Shown: positions 26,706-35,079, counted from the first letter of the stretch. The stretch is 39,989 nt of DNA from Rhodospirillales bacterium 70-18 (GCA_001899585.1 MKWE01000053.1:55842-95830); one strand, 5' to 3'. A program made the numbers and translations. The notes: generated from the letters alone by a model not told the origin.

Positions 26706-27553
26706 TGGACCTGCCGATGCCCCCGGTGCCGCCGATGCGCGGCCGCGTGCTGATCGTCGCCGGCTCCGATTCCGGCGGCGGCGCCGGCATCCAGGCCGAC
26801 ATCAAGGCGGTGACCGCGCTGGCCGGCTTCGCCATGACGGCGGTGACGGCGCTGACCGCGCAGGACACCCTGGGCGTGCACGCCGTGCATCCGGTGCCGC
26901 CGGCCTTCCTGCGCCTGCAGATGGAATGCGTGCTGGCCGATCTGGGGGCCGACGCCATCAAGACCGGCATGCTGGGCGACGCCGCCACGGTGGAACTGGT
27001 GGCAAGCGTGTTGGCCGAGCACGCCCGCGGCATCCCGGTGGTGGTCGATCCGGTGATGGTCGCCAAGGGCGGCGCCAGCCTGCTCAGCGCCGACGCCGTG
27101 GCGCATGTGAAGCGCGTGCTGCTGCCGCTGGCCGCACTGCTGACGCCGAACCTGCCGGAAGCCGAAATCCTCGCCGGCATGGCCATTCCCGACGAGGCGG
27201 CCATGCACCACGCCGCCGAGGCGCTGCTGACGCTGGGCGTGCCGGCGGTGCTGCTGAAGGGCGGCCACCTGCCCGGCGAGGAGGTGGTGGACCTGCTGGC
27301 GACCACCGAGGGCACGCTGGCCTTCCGCGCTCCGCGCATCGCCAGCCGCCACACCCACGGCACCGGCTGCACGCTGGCCAGCGCCGCCGCCGCCGGGCTG
27401 GCGCAGGGCATGGGGCTGCGCGACGCGGTGGCCCGGGCGCGTGCCTATGTGCGCGCCGCCATCGCCGCCGCGCCGGGCTACGGCGCCGGCCACGGCCCGC
27501 TGAACCATGCGGTGACGGTCGATCCGGCGCGGCTGGCGGCGCTGCTCGGATAA
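26705..27553 (+). CDS. thiD: Hydroxymethylpyrimidine/phosphomethylpyrimidine kinase
   Basis: A 282-residue ribokinase-fold enzyme that phosphorylates HMP twice for thiamine synthesis. Visible are LIVAGSDSGGGAGIQADIKA at the N-terminus, TALTAQDT, AIKTGMLGD, VVVDPVMVAKGG, LTPNLPEAEIL, and the C-terminal GTGCTLASAAAAGLA anion hole. A short Pro-rich N-terminal extension precedes the core. It overlaps glmM by one nucleotide and is the last gene of the plus-strand run, convergent with the acetyltransferase gene 17 nt downstream. Confidence 0.95.
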   Translation: MDLPMPPVPPMRGRVLIVAGSDSGGGAGIQADIKAVTALAGFAMTAVTALTAQDTLGVHAVHPVPPAFLRLQMECVLADLGADAIKTGMLGDAATVELVASVLAEHARGIPVVVDPVMVAKGGASLLSADAVAHVKRVLLPLAALLTPNLPEAEILAGMAIPDEAAMHHAAEALLTLGVPAVLLKGGHLPGEEVVDLLATTEGTLAFRAPRIASRHTHGTGCTLASAAAAGLAQGMGLRDAVARARAYVRAAIAAAPGYGAGHGPLNHAVTVDPARLAALLG

Positions 27554-27570
27554 AGCGGCTGGCGGGGCGA

Positions 27571-28095
27571 TCAGCCCAGCGCGAGCCGCATCGCGCAGCG
27601 CCGCGCCGGGTCTGCGCCGTGTCGGGCCTGGGTGCGCATCCGGCCAGCCAGCCAGGGCGGGCAGGCGGCGCCTTCCAGCATCTCGAAGCCCTGGCGGGCA
27701 TAGAACGGGCGGTTCCAGGGCAGATCGCAGTCGGTGGTGAGCGTGACGGCGGCATAGCCTTGGGCGCGGCCATGCCCGGCGACGGCGGCCACCAGCGCAC
27801 CCCCCAGCCCGCGCCGCTGGTACGACGGCACCACCGACAATTCCTGGATGTAGAGCGTGCCATGCGCCGGCGCCGCCACCAGGAAGCCGACCAGTGCCTG
27901 CCCGGCCGCTACCCAGAGCAGGCCGCGCCGGACGCCGTCGGCCAGCAGCCGGCGCGGCAGGGTCGGCCCGTCCGCCGCCCAGTCCATATGGGTGCCGCGA
28001 AACAGGGCTGCGGCGGCGCGCTCCACCGCCGCCAGGCCCGCAACGTCGTCCGGGGTTGCCGGGCGGATCGCCGCATCAACCTGCTTGGTCGGCAT
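27571..28095 (-). CDS. GNAT-family N-acetyltransferase
   Basis: A 174-residue GNAT domain protein. The core is clear: AIRPATPDDVAGLAAVERAA at the start, the LYIQELSVVPSYQRRGLGGALVAAV acetyl-CoA loop (Q/RxxGxG/A), and NRPFYARQGFEML near the end. The substrate cannot be inferred. The start at 28095 leaves only 25 nt to the divergent ATPase gene; an ATG at 28122 would make the two genes overlap and is less likely. Convergent with thiD. Confidence 0.88.
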   Translation of the reverse strand: MPTKQVDAAIRPATPDDVAGLAAVERAAAALFRGTHMDWAADGPTLPRRLLADGVRRGLLWVAAGQALVGFLVAAPAHGTLYIQELSVVPSYQRRGLGGALVAAVAGHGRAQGYAAVTLTTDCDLPWNRPFYARQGFEMLEGAACPPWLAGRMRTQARHGADPARRCAMRLALG

Positions 28096-28120
28096 CGCCG
28101 CCGCCGGTAGGCTTGCCGCC

Positions 28121-28933
28121 ATGTTCCTCACCGCCCTGCGCCGCCGTCCCGAGCATACCCCCGACCCGGCGCGCTTCCCATGGTCGCTGGCGCTGCTGCG
28201 CGGGCTGGAGGCGCTGGATTTCACCGCGCCGGTCACCTTTCTGGTCGGCGAGAACGGCGCCGGCAAGTCCACACTGCTGGAGGGCATGGCCGCCGGCATG
28301 AACGCTGTGGCGGTGGGCCGGCGCGACCTGGCGCGCGACCCGTCGCTGGCGGCGGCGCGGGCGATGGCGGCGGGGTTCCTGTTCACCCGCCGCCGCCATG
28401 CCCGGACCCGGCTGTTCCTGCGCGCCGAGGACGTGTTCGGCTTCACCCAGCGCGTCGCCGACGACATGGTCGGGCTGGAGCAGGAGGCTCGCGAGATCGA
28501 GGCCAGCATGGCCGAGGGGTTCGGGCGCCGGCTGGCGTTGGGGGTGGTGCGGGGCCAGCGCGGCGCGTTCGCCGGGGCTTACGGCGAAAACCCGGACGGG
28601 CGGTCGCATGGCGAAACCTTCCTGGCGCTGCTGCGCCGCCGCCTGGCGCCGGGCGGGCTGTATTTCCTCGACGAGCCGGAGACGCCGCTCTCGCCCACCC
28701 GCGTGCTGGCGCTGATGGCGATGCTGGCCGATGGCGTCCGCCAGGGCAGCCAGTTCATCATCGCCACCCATTCGCCCATCCTGATGGCGCTGCCGGGTGC
28801 CGCCATTCTGCTGGCCGGGGAGGACGGGCTGCACCCGGCCGCGTGGGACGACCTGGAGCATGTGCGGGTCACCCGCGCCTTTCTCAACGCGCCGGACCAG
28901 GTGCTGGCCCGGCTGCTGCGGCCGGAGGAGTAG
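28121..28933 (+). CDS. AAA-family ATPase (ABC-type, COG3910-like)
   Basis: A 270-residue soluble ATPase. Walker A GENGAGKST is at 43-51, a conserved SHGETFLALL segment stands where the ABC signature is expected, Walker B is GLYFLDEPETPLSP, and an H-loop reads IATHSPILMALPGA. The protein resembles small stand-alone RecF/SMC-like ATPases rather than transporter subunits, since no membrane partner lies nearby. Function unknown. It is divergent from the acetyltransferase gene with a 25-nt gap, so promoters or leaders must overlap coding sequence. Confidence 0.85.
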   Translation: MFLTALRRRPEHTPDPARFPWSLALLRGLEALDFTAPVTFLVGENGAGKSTLLEGMAAGMNAVAVGRRDLARDPSLAAARAMAAGFLFTRRRHARTRLFLRAEDVFGFTQRVADDMVGLEQEAREIEASMAEGFGRRLALGVVRGQRGAFAGAYGENPDGRSHGETFLALLRRRLAPGGLYFLDEPETPLSPTRVLALMAMLADGVRQGSQFIIATHSPILMALPGAAILLAGEDGLHPAAWDDLEHVRVTRAFLNAPDQVLARLLRPEE

Positions 28934-29033
28934 AGCGTAATGACCGCAGGTGGAGTCACCGGAGGTCTGAATCACGCGACAAAACAAAGAGGTAGAGCGC
29001 AATGACCGCTTCTTTCAGCGGTCACTGCGCTCT
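28932..29033. terminator. Repeat-containing intergenic segment with strong terminator hairpin
   Basis: The gap between two convergent genes holds a 17-bp hairpin (28994-29010 with 29017-29033, one mismatch, loop TCTTTC). A near-identical copy of the left arm, GTAGAGCGTAATGACCGC, occurs 60 bp upstream at the ATPase stop (28932-28949; one difference) without its matching right arm. The hairpin fits a bidirectional terminator; the extra half copy suggests part of a dispersed repeat. Confidence 0.65.
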
Positions 29034-29039
29034 GGGCCG

Positions 29040-30236
29040 CTACTCCTGGCCTTGCTCCAGCTCCCGCCGCGTCACCGCCACCCACCACGACACGCCGGCC
29101 GGGATCACCTCGTCGTTGAAGTTGTACAGCGGCGTATGGACATACGGCCCCTTGCCGTTGCCGAGGAAGATGTAGGCGCCGGGCCTGGCTTCCAGCATGT
29201 ACGCGAAATCCTCCGAGCCCATCACCGGGGTCATGCCGGCATCGACCCGCGCGACCCCGGCCACCTCGGTGGCGGCGGCCACCGCCAGCGTGGTCTGCGC
29301 CGGGTGGTTCACCGTGGCGGGATAGCCGCGCACATACTCGCACACCCCCTCCACCCCCTGCGCCAGGCCGATGCCGTGCGCCAGTTCCACCAGCCGGCGC
29401 TCCAGCAGGTCGCGCACCTCGGGCGTGTAGCTGCGCACGGTACCGCGCACCACCATCTCGGCGGGGATGATGTTCGGGCTGCCCCAGGCGCCGCCGGCGA
29501 CGTGGCCGACGCTGATCACCGCGCTGTCCAGCCCGGAGACGTTGCGCCCGACGATGCCCTGGGTGCCGAGGATGAAATGCGCCATCGCCATCGAGGGGTC
29601 GGTGCCCTTGTCGGGCGCCGAGCCGTGCCCGCCGGTGCCGCGGAACCGCGCGGTGAAGCTGTCCGAGGCCGCCATCATCGCGCCGGACGTGATCGCGAAG
29701 GCGCCGGCATCGAAGCCGGGAATGGCATGCATGCCGTAGACGGCATCGCAGGGGAAGCGCTCGAACAGCCCGTCCTTGATCATCTCGCGCGCGCCGTGCC
29801 CGCCTTCCTCGGCGGGCTGGAAGATGAAATGCACGGTGCCGGCGAAGTCGCGGTGCTCGGACAGGTAGCGCGCGGCGCCCAGCAGCATGGTGGTGTGCCC
29901 GTCATGGCCGCAGGCGTGCATCTTGCCGGCGACCTGGCTGGCATAGGGCAGGCCGGTCTGCTCCTCGATGAACAGTGCGTCCATGTCCGCCCGCAGGCCG
30001 ACACTGCGCTGGCTGTTGCCGCTGGGCACGGTTTTGGTGCCGCGCAGCGTGCCGACCACGCCGGTCTTGCCCAGGCCGGTGTGGACCTCGATGCCCCATT
30101 CGCGCAGCTTGTCGGCCACCAGGGCGGCCGTGCGCACCTCCTCGAAGCGGGTTTCGGGGTGGGCGTGGATGTCGCGGCGGATGGCGACCAACTCGTCCTG
30201 GTACGGGCGGATGGCGTCGATCACGTCCTGGGTCAT
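29040..30236 (-). CDS. M20-family amidohydrolase (hippurate hydrolase-like)
   Basis: A 398-residue peptidase M20D/amidohydrolase that cleaves an acyl group from N-acyl amino acids or peptides. Metal-site motifs include GLRADMDAL, HACGHDGHTTMLLGAA and FQPAEEGGHGAREMI with the catalytic Glu pair; the dimerisation domain follows (RGTGGHGSAPDKGTDP), and the C-terminal GSEDFAYML supplies another ligand. No signal peptide, so cytoplasmic. The exact substrate (hippurate, N-acetyl amino acid, indole conjugate) is not predictable. Starts at ATG 30236; divergent from a RimJ-like gene across 52 nt. Confidence 0.93.
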   Translation of the reverse strand: MTQDVIDAIRPYQDELVAIRRDIHAHPETRFEEVRTAALVADKLREWGIEVHTGLGKTGVVGTLRGTKTVPSGNSQRSVGLRADMDALFIEEQTGLPYASQVAGKMHACGHDGHTTMLLGAARYLSEHRDFAGTVHFIFQPAEEGGHGAREMIKDGLFERFPCDAVYGMHAIPGFDAGAFAITSGAMMAASDSFTARFRGTGGHGSAPDKGTDPSMAMAHFILGTQGIVGRNVSGLDSAVISVGHVAGGAWGSPNIIPAEMVVRGTVRSYTPEVRDLLERRLVELAHGIGLAQGVEGVCEYVRGYPATVNHPAQTTLAVAAATEVAGVARVDAGMTPVMGSEDFAYMLEARPGAYIFLGNGKGPYVHTPLYNFNDEVIPAGVSWWVAVTRRELEQGQE

Positions 30237-30288
30237 GCGGTGCGTCCTTTGGCTCGCGGCGTGTGGCTGGAAGGTGGCGGCAAAGGTG

Positions 30289-30867
30289 ATGGACGGCAAG
30301 ATGGCGGACGATCTGGCGGCGGACGGAACGATGGCGGCGGTGACGATCCGCCCGGCGGCGCGCGGCGATGCGGCGGCGCTGATCGGCGCGCACCTGGCAA
30401 GCCGGGCGATGCATGGCGGCTGGGTGGAGCCGTTCACCACGCGGGCGGGCTTCGATGCCTGGTTCGCGCCGACCCGGGGCACCGCCACGGCGCCGGCCCG
30501 CAAGGTGTCGCTGCTCGCCGAGTGCGAGGGCGCGCTCGTCGGCGTGGTCAACCTCAACGAGATCGTCCGCGGCGCGTTCCTGAGCTGCTACATGGGATAT
30601 TACGGGCTGGCCGGGCCGGATGGCCGCAGCCTGGCCGGCGGCGGGCGCATGACGGCGGCGGTGCGCCTGGCGGTGGCGCACGCCTTCGGGGTGCTAGGGC
30701 TGCACCGGGTGGAGGCGAACATCCAGCCGGCGAACGCGCGCTCGATCGCGCTGGTCCGCCGGCTGGGGTTCCGCAAGGAAGGGTTCTCGCCGCGCTATCT
30801 GCGGATTGGTGGCACGTGGCGCGACCACGAACGCTGGGCGCTGCTGTCGGACGACCTGCCCGGCTGA
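30289..30867 (+). CDS. RimJ/RimL-type GNAT acetyltransferase
   Basis: A 192-residue GNAT protein similar to ribosomal-protein alanine acetyltransferases. It has TIRPAARGDAAALIGAHLASRAM at the start, LLAECEGALVGVVNLNEIVRG, the MGYYG segment and the family end motif HRVEANIQPANARSIALVRRLGFRKEGFSPRYL. The target is unknown. Three in-frame ATGs (30289, 30301, 30331) are possible starts; 30289 has AAAGG before it, while the domain itself begins just after the third. Confidence 0.88.
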   Translation: MDGKMADDLAADGTMAAVTIRPAARGDAAALIGAHLASRAMHGGWVEPFTTRAGFDAWFAPTRGTATAPARKVSLLAECEGALVGVVNLNEIVRGAFLSCYMGYYGLAGPDGRSLAGGGRMTAAVRLAVAHAFGVLGLHRVEANIQPANARSIALVRRLGFRKEGFSPRYLRIGGTWRDHERWALLSDDLPG

Positions 30868-30870
30868 TCC

Positions 30871-30896
30871 CGCGGCGGCCCGTGCGGGCCGCCGCG
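30871..30896. terminator. GC-rich hairpin between convergent genes
   Basis: A perfect 11-bp stem (30871-30881 with 30886-30896) and a GTGC loop directly after the RimJ-like stop and before the Spy-like gene end. There is no T tract on either strand, so termination efficiency is uncertain, but the location is typical for a shared terminator. Confidence 0.55.
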
Positions 30897-30921
30897 AAAG
30901 CCGGTCAGGCTTTGGCGCCGG

Positions 30922-31446
30922 TCAGGACTTGCCGCGCGCGCCCGGCTGGCGGCGGAACAGCAGGTCGGCGGTGTGCTTCTGGCTGTCCGACATGGTGTCG
31001 TAGAGCGACTGGAAGGAGGTCGCCAGGCGCTGGATGTCCTGCGCATGGGCCACGGCGATGTCGGCGTAGGATTGCATGTTGGCGGCCGCGTTCATGGTGG
31101 CGAGGCTGGCGCCGCGCTTGTCGAAGGTCTTGGTCATGTTGGCGGCGTTGTCGCGCATCACCGTGGCGAAGGCGTCCCATTGCGGCTGCTGGGCGGCGGT
31201 GATGCCGAGCTGGGTGTGCAGGCGGGCGATGTGCTGCTCCACCCGCTGGGCGCGCTGCTCGGGCGTCAGCATCCGGTCGCGGTGGGGCTTGATCGGGGCG
31301 GCGGCGGGCGGCGGCGTGGCGGGGGCCTGCGCCGAGGCGCCGGTGGGCAGGGCCACGGCCGAGAGCATGAAGGCGGGCAGGGCGAGCGCGGCCAGCAGGG
31401 TCGCGGTCGGGCGGGTGAATGTCGGCTTGGCGAAGATTGGGCGCAT
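30922..31446 (-). CDS. Periplasmic LTXXQ (Spy/CpxP-like) protein
   Basis: A 174-residue exported protein. The signal peptide (about 1-40, ending GASAQA) is followed by a Pro-rich linker and a helical domain with RAQRVEQHIARLHTQLGITAAQQPQWDAFATVMRDNAANM, where LGITAAQQPQW is the LTxxQ motif of Spy/CpxP relatives. Such proteins act as periplasmic chaperones or metal/stress sensors. It follows the Tyr/Pro-rich protein gene on the same strand with a 56-nt gap. Confidence 0.82.
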   Translation of the reverse strand: MRPIFAKPTFTRPTATLLAALALPAFMLSAVALPTGASAQAPATPPPAAAPIKPHRDRMLTPEQRAQRVEQHIARLHTQLGITAAQQPQWDAFATVMRDNAANMTKTFDKRGASLATMNAAANMQSYADIAVAHAQDIQRLATSFQSLYDTMSDSQKHTADLLFRRQPGARGKS

Positions 31447-31502
31447 AACAGGTCTCCGTTGTTGGGCCCGGCCGCCGCGGCGGCGGCCGGCCAAGGCAAG
31501 AT

Positions 31503-31928
31503 TCAGCCGCCGTAGCCGTAGTAGACGGTCGGCGGCGGCGCGTAGTACGCGGGCGGCGGCGGCGCGTAATAGACCGGCGGCGGCGCGTAGTACGCCGGCG
31601 GCGGGGCGTAGTAGGCCGGCGGCTGGGAAACCATCGCGCCACCGATGATCGCGCCCACGCCGAGGCCCAGCAGGGCGCCGCCGATCAGCGCGCCGGAATT
31701 GTCGCGCCCGCCGCCGCGCCAGTTGTCGTGGCGTTCGTAACGCTGACGTTCGTAATGCTGGGGCCCGGGGCGGCCGTAGTGCTGCGGGCCGGGGCGACCC
31801 TGCCAGGAATCCTGGCGCTCGCCGGGGCGGCCATGCGGCTGCGCCATCGCCGGCGCGGCCAGCGGAACCACGAAGGCGGTGGCCAGCGCCAGGGCGGTGA
31901 GGGTTCGGACCAAGCTAGAGCGGGTCAT
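31503..31928 (-). CDS. Exported glycine-zipper protein with YYAPP repeats
   Basis: A 141-residue exported protein: signal peptide (1-29, ending AMA), an Arg/Gln/His-rich mature part with a short duplicated GRPGPQHY unit, a glycine-zipper segment (GALIGGALLGLGVGAIIGGAM, about 79-99) that could insert into a membrane, and a C-terminal tail of about five PPAYYAPP-type repeats ending YYGYGG. No enzymatic motif. Glycine-zipper proteins are usually envelope-associated. The DNA of the tail is a tandem repeat, so length may vary between strains. Start ATG 31928 with GGAGAG before it. Confidence 0.8.
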   Translation of the reverse strand: MTRSSLVRTLTALALATAFVVPLAAPAMAQPHGRPGERQDSWQGRPGPQHYGRPGPQHYERQRYERHDNWRGGGRDNSGALIGGALLGLGVGAIIGGAMVSQPPAYYAPPPAYYAPPPVYYAPPPPAYYAPPPTVYYGYGG

Positions 31929-31973
31929 CGTGTCTCTCCTTCAACTGGAAGCATTTGGCGCGGCGATTTCATC

Positions 31974-32001
31974 GGAAATATGGTGGTCGTGGCCATATTC
32001 C
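31974..32001. promoter_or_regulatory. Inverted repeat in the promoter region of the YYAPP gene
   Basis: GGAAATATGG (31974-31983) and CCATATTCC (31993-32001) form a 9-bp inverted repeat with a 9-nt spacer, in an AT-rich part of a GC-rich window. On the minus strand TTGGAA and CATATT lie 16 bp apart inside it, so the repeat would cover a promoter for the gene starting at 31928. A second, smaller inverted pair AAACAC/GTGTTT is adjacent (32002-32021). The remaining divergent gap to serC (to 32295) has no gene. Confidence 0.45.
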
Positions 32002-32092
32002 AAACACTCTTCCGGGTGTTTCGTGTTCACACGGGAAATTGAGTGAATGAACATAAATGGCACGTAATGTGCGATATACGGGGAGTTACGAT

Positions 32093-32124
32093 ATCCACGC
32101 CATGGCCGCAGAGTTGCCGTGGAT
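32093..32124. other. Hairpin ATCCACG/CGTGGAT in the serC upstream region
   Basis: A 7-bp inverted pair (32093-32099 with 32118-32124) and 18-nt loop about 170 nt upstream of serC. It could be an operator or an early leader hairpin; there is no direct evidence for either. Confidence 0.3.
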
Positions 32125-32250
32125 CGCAGCGACATAACATCCCGTTTACATTGTGCTTCCGCGTCTTTGTTGCAGGCCGCCGAGCCTGGCCGGCCCCGGC
32201 AAATCGCTGTTGCAGCGGCCCTGCGAATTGGCTACCACGGCGCTGGGCCA

Positions 32251-32290
32251 CGCTCCCCCACCGGAGCGCTTCTCTTCTGAAAGGGAGAGC
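32251..32290 (+). promoter_or_regulatory. serC leader structure (candidate serC RNA motif)
   Basis: Two adjacent hairpins end 5 nt before the serC ATG: CGCTCC/GGAGCG (32251-32268, 6-nt loop) and TTCTCTT/AAGGGAG (32270-32287, loop CTGA, two G-U pairs). The right arm of the second hairpin is the ribosome-binding site, so folding would mask it. A conserved 'serC' RNA motif is known in front of serC-serA in alphaproteobacteria; position and layout agree, but I have not compared sequences. Confidence 0.5.
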
Positions 32291-32295
32291 CAACC

Positions 32296-33474
32296 ATGGC
32301 ACTCGCCTCCACGCCGCAATTGCGGCCGCGCAACCCCAATTTTTCCTCCGGTCCCTGTGCCAAGCGCCCCGGTTGGGCGCTGGACGCGCTGGGCGACGCT
32401 GCGCTCGGCCGGTCGCACCGGGCGAAGGGCCCCAAGGCCAAGCTCGCCGAGGTGATCACCCGCTCCGCCGCCATCCTGGGCCTGCCGGCGGACTGGCGCC
32501 TGGGCATCGTGCCGGCGTCGGATACCGGCGCCGTCGAAATGGCGCTGTGGTCGCTGCTCGGCGCCTGCCCGGTCGATATCCTGGCCTTCGAGAGCTTCTC
32601 GGCCACCTGGGCCACCGACATCGTCAAGCAGTTGAAGCTGGCCGATGCCACCGTGCTGGAGGCGCCCTACGGCAAGCTGCCCGACCTGGCGCGGGTGAAC
32701 CCGGCGCACGACCTGGTGCTGGCCTGGAACGGCACCACCTCCGGCGTGCGCCTGCCGAACGCGGACTTCATCGCCGCCGACCGCGCGGGCCTGGTGATCT
32801 GCGACGCCACCTCGGCCGCCTTCGCCATGGACCTGCCGTGGGAGAAGCTGGATGTGGTCACCTGGTCCTGGCAGAAGGCGCTGGGCGGCGAGGCGGCGCA
32901 CGGCATGCTCGCCCTCTCGCCGCGCGCCGTGGAGCGCCTGCTGACCCACAAGCCGGCCTGGCCGATGCCCAAGATCTTCCGCCTGACCTCCGGCGGCAAG
33001 CTCACCGAGGGCATCTTCAAGGGTGAGACCATCAACACCCCCTCGATGCTCTGCGCCGAGGATGCGCTGGACGGTCTGCGCTGGGCGGAGTCGATCGGCG
33101 GCCTGCCGGCGCTGAAGGCCCGCAGCGAGGCCAATCTCGCCGCCATCGCGGCCTTCGTCGCCGCCGGCGGCAATTTCGGCTTCCTGGCCGCGGACCCGGC
33201 CATCCGCTCCTGCACCTCGGTGTGCCTGACCATCACCGCGCCCTGGTTCACGGCGCTGGACGCCGCCGGCCAGGCCGAGGCCGCCAAGCAGATCGCCGCG
33301 CTGCTGGAGAAAGAGGGCGTCGCCTACGACATCGCCGGCTACCGCGACGCCCCCCCGGGCCTGCGCATCTGGGCCGGCGCCACGGTGGAACTGGCCGACA
33401 TCCAGGCCCTGCTGCCGTGGCTCGACTGGGCGGCCCGGCAGATCGAGACCCAACGCGCGCAGAAGGTGGCCTGA
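32296..33474 (+). CDS. serC: Phosphoserine aminotransferase SerC
   Basis: A 392-residue PLP enzyme of the alphaproteobacterial SerC subfamily, converting 3-phosphohydroxypyruvate and glutamate to phosphoserine. It begins [17 protein letters not shown], has the [17 protein letters not shown] and [15 protein letters not shown] segments, and carries the Schiff-base lysine at about Lys194 in [14 protein letters not shown]. The [13 protein letters not shown] and IWAGATVE segments complete the active site. serA starts 3 nt after its stop, so the two form an operon. Confidence 0.96.
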   Translation: MALASTPQLRPRNPNFSSGPCAKRPGWALDALGDAALGRSHRAKGPKAKLAEVITRSAAILGLPADWRLGIVPASDTGAVEMALWSLLGACPVDILAFESFSATWATDIVKQLKLADATVLEAPYGKLPDLARVNPAHDLVLAWNGTTSGVRLPNADFIAADRAGLVICDATSAAFAMDLPWEKLDVVTWSWQKALGGEAAHGMLALSPRAVERLLTHKPAWPMPKIFRLTSGGKLTEGIFKGETINTPSMLCAEDALDGLRWAESIGGLPALKARSEANLAAIAAFVAAGGNFGFLAADPAIRSCTSVCLTITAPWFTALDAAGQAEAAKQIAALLEKEGVAYDIAGYRDAPPGLRIWAGATVELADIQALLPWLDWAARQIETQRAQKVA

Positions 33475-33477
33475 GCC

Positions 33478-35079
33478 ATGGTCAAAGTCCTCATCAGCGA
33501 CAAGCTCTCCCCCGCCGCCGTCGAGATCTTCCGCGGCCGCGGCATCGAGGTCGATGTGAAGCCCGGCCTCAGCCCGGCCGAACTGCGCGCCATCATCGGC
33601 GAGTACGACGGTCTGGCCATCCGCTCCGCCACCAAGGCCACCAAGGAACTGCTGGACGCCGCCGGCAACCTCAAGGTGATCGGCCGCGCCGGCATCGGCG
33701 TGGACAATGTGGACGTGAAGTCGGCCACCGCCCGCGGCGTGGTGGTGATGAACACCCCCTACGGCAACGCCATCACCACCGCCGAGCACGCCATCGCCAT
33801 GATGTTCGCCCTGGCCCGCCAGATCCCGGAGGCCAGCGCCTCCACCAAGGCCGGCAAGTGGGAAAAGAACCGCTTCATGGGCGTGGAGCTGACCGCCAAG
33901 ACCCTCGGGCTGATCGGCTGCGGCAATATCGGCTCCATCGTCGCCGACCGCGCGCAGGGGCTGAAGATGCGCGTGGTCGCATTCGACCCCTACCTCACCG
34001 ACAAGCGCGCCCTGGCGCTGGGGGTGGAGAAGGTGGAACTGGACGATCTGCTGGCGCGCGCCGACATCATCACCCTGCACACCCCGCTCACCGAGTCGAC
34101 CAAGAACATCCTCTCCCGCGAAAACCTGGCGAAAACCAGGAAGGGCGTGCGCATCGTCAACTGCGCCCGCGGCGGCCTGGTGGACGAGGCGGCGCTGGCC
34201 GAGGCGCTGGCCAGCGGCCACGTGGCCGGCGCGGCGCTGGACGTGTTCGAGACCGAGCCGGCCACCGCAAGCCCGCTGTTCGCCTTCGAGAACGTCGTCT
34301 GCACCCCGCATCTGGGTGCCGCCACGGCGGAGGCGCAGGAGAACGTGGCCTTGCAGGTGGCGGAGCAGATGAGCGACTTCCTGCTCACCGGCGCGGTCGC
34401 CAACGCCATCAACATGCCCAGCGTCTCCGCCGAGGACGCGCCGCGCCTGAAGCCCTACATGGAGCTGTGCCGCCTGCTGGGTGCCTTCGCCGGGCAGATG
34501 ACGCAGGCGCGCGAGGGGGTGATCCAGCGCGTGTCCATCGAATACGAGGGCGCCGCCGCCGGCCTCAACCACCGCCCGCTGACGGCCGCGGCCCTGGCCG
34601 GGCTGCTCGGCCCGATGATGGCCGGCGCCAACATGGTCAACGCCCCGGTGCTGGCGCGCGAGCGCGGCATCGACGTGGCGGAGACGGTGCATGACCGCCC
34701 CAGCGCCTACCAGACGCTGGTGCGCATCACCGTCACCACCCACGACCAGAAGGGCGGCGAGCAGAGCCGCGCGGTGGCCGGCACGCTGTTCGCCGGCTCC
34801 CGCCCGCGTATCGTCGAGATCAAGGACATCAAGATCGAGGCCGATTTCGCCCGCCACATGCTCTACGTCACCAACCAGGACAAGCCGGGCTTCATCGGCC
34901 GCTTCGGCGCCACCCTGGCCGGTGCCGGCATCAACATCGCCACCTTCCACCTCGGCCGCGCCGAGGCCGGCGGCGACGCGATCTGCCTGGTCTCGGTGGA
35001 TGAGGCGGTGCCGGAAGAGGTGCTGGCGATGGTCCGCACCCTGCCGCTGGTGATGCAGGCGGCGCCGCTGTCGTTCTGA
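33478..35079 (+). CDS. serA: D-3-phosphoglycerate dehydrogenase SerA
   Basis: A 533-residue enzyme opening serine synthesis by oxidising 3-phosphoglycerate with NAD+. The long form is present: catalytic/NAD domains with GLIGCGNIG (GxGxxG from Gly147), FDPYLT, VNCARGGLVDEAAL and CTPHLGAATAEAQ, then an intervening domain and a C-terminal ACT domain from about residue 455 (HMLYVTNQDKPGFIGRFGATLAGAGINIATFHLGR). Serine feedback through ACT is likely by family. A terminator-like hairpin follows immediately. Confidence 0.97.
   Translation: MVKVLISDKLSPAAVEIFRGRGIEVDVKPGLSPAELRAIIGEYDGLAIRSATKATKELLDAAGNLKVIGRAGIGVDNVDVKSATARGVVVMNTPYGNAITTAEHAIAMMFALARQIPEASASTKAGKWEKNRFMGVELTAKTLGLIGCGNIGSIVADRAQGLKMRVVAFDPYLTDKRALALGVEKVELDDLLARADIITLHTPLTESTKNILSRENLAKTRKGVRIVNCARGGLVDEAALAEALASGHVAGAALDVFETEPATASPLFAFENVVCTPHLGAATAEAQENVALQVAEQMSDFLLTGAVANAINMPSVSAEDAPRLKPYMELCRLLGAFAGQMTQAREGVIQRVSIEYEGAAAGLNHRPLTAAALAGLLGPMMAGANMVNAPVLARERGIDVAETVHDRPSAYQTLVRITVTTHDQKGGEQSRAVAGTLFAGSRPRIVEIKDIKIEADFARHMLYVTNQDKPGFIGRFGATLAGAGINIATFHLGRAEAGGDAICLVSVDEAVPEEVLAMVRTLPLVMQAAPLSF

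Noticed and set aside
31503-31620. CRISPR-like repeat array
   Set aside because: The repeats are contiguous, in frame and encode a Tyr/Pro tail; there are no unique spacers.
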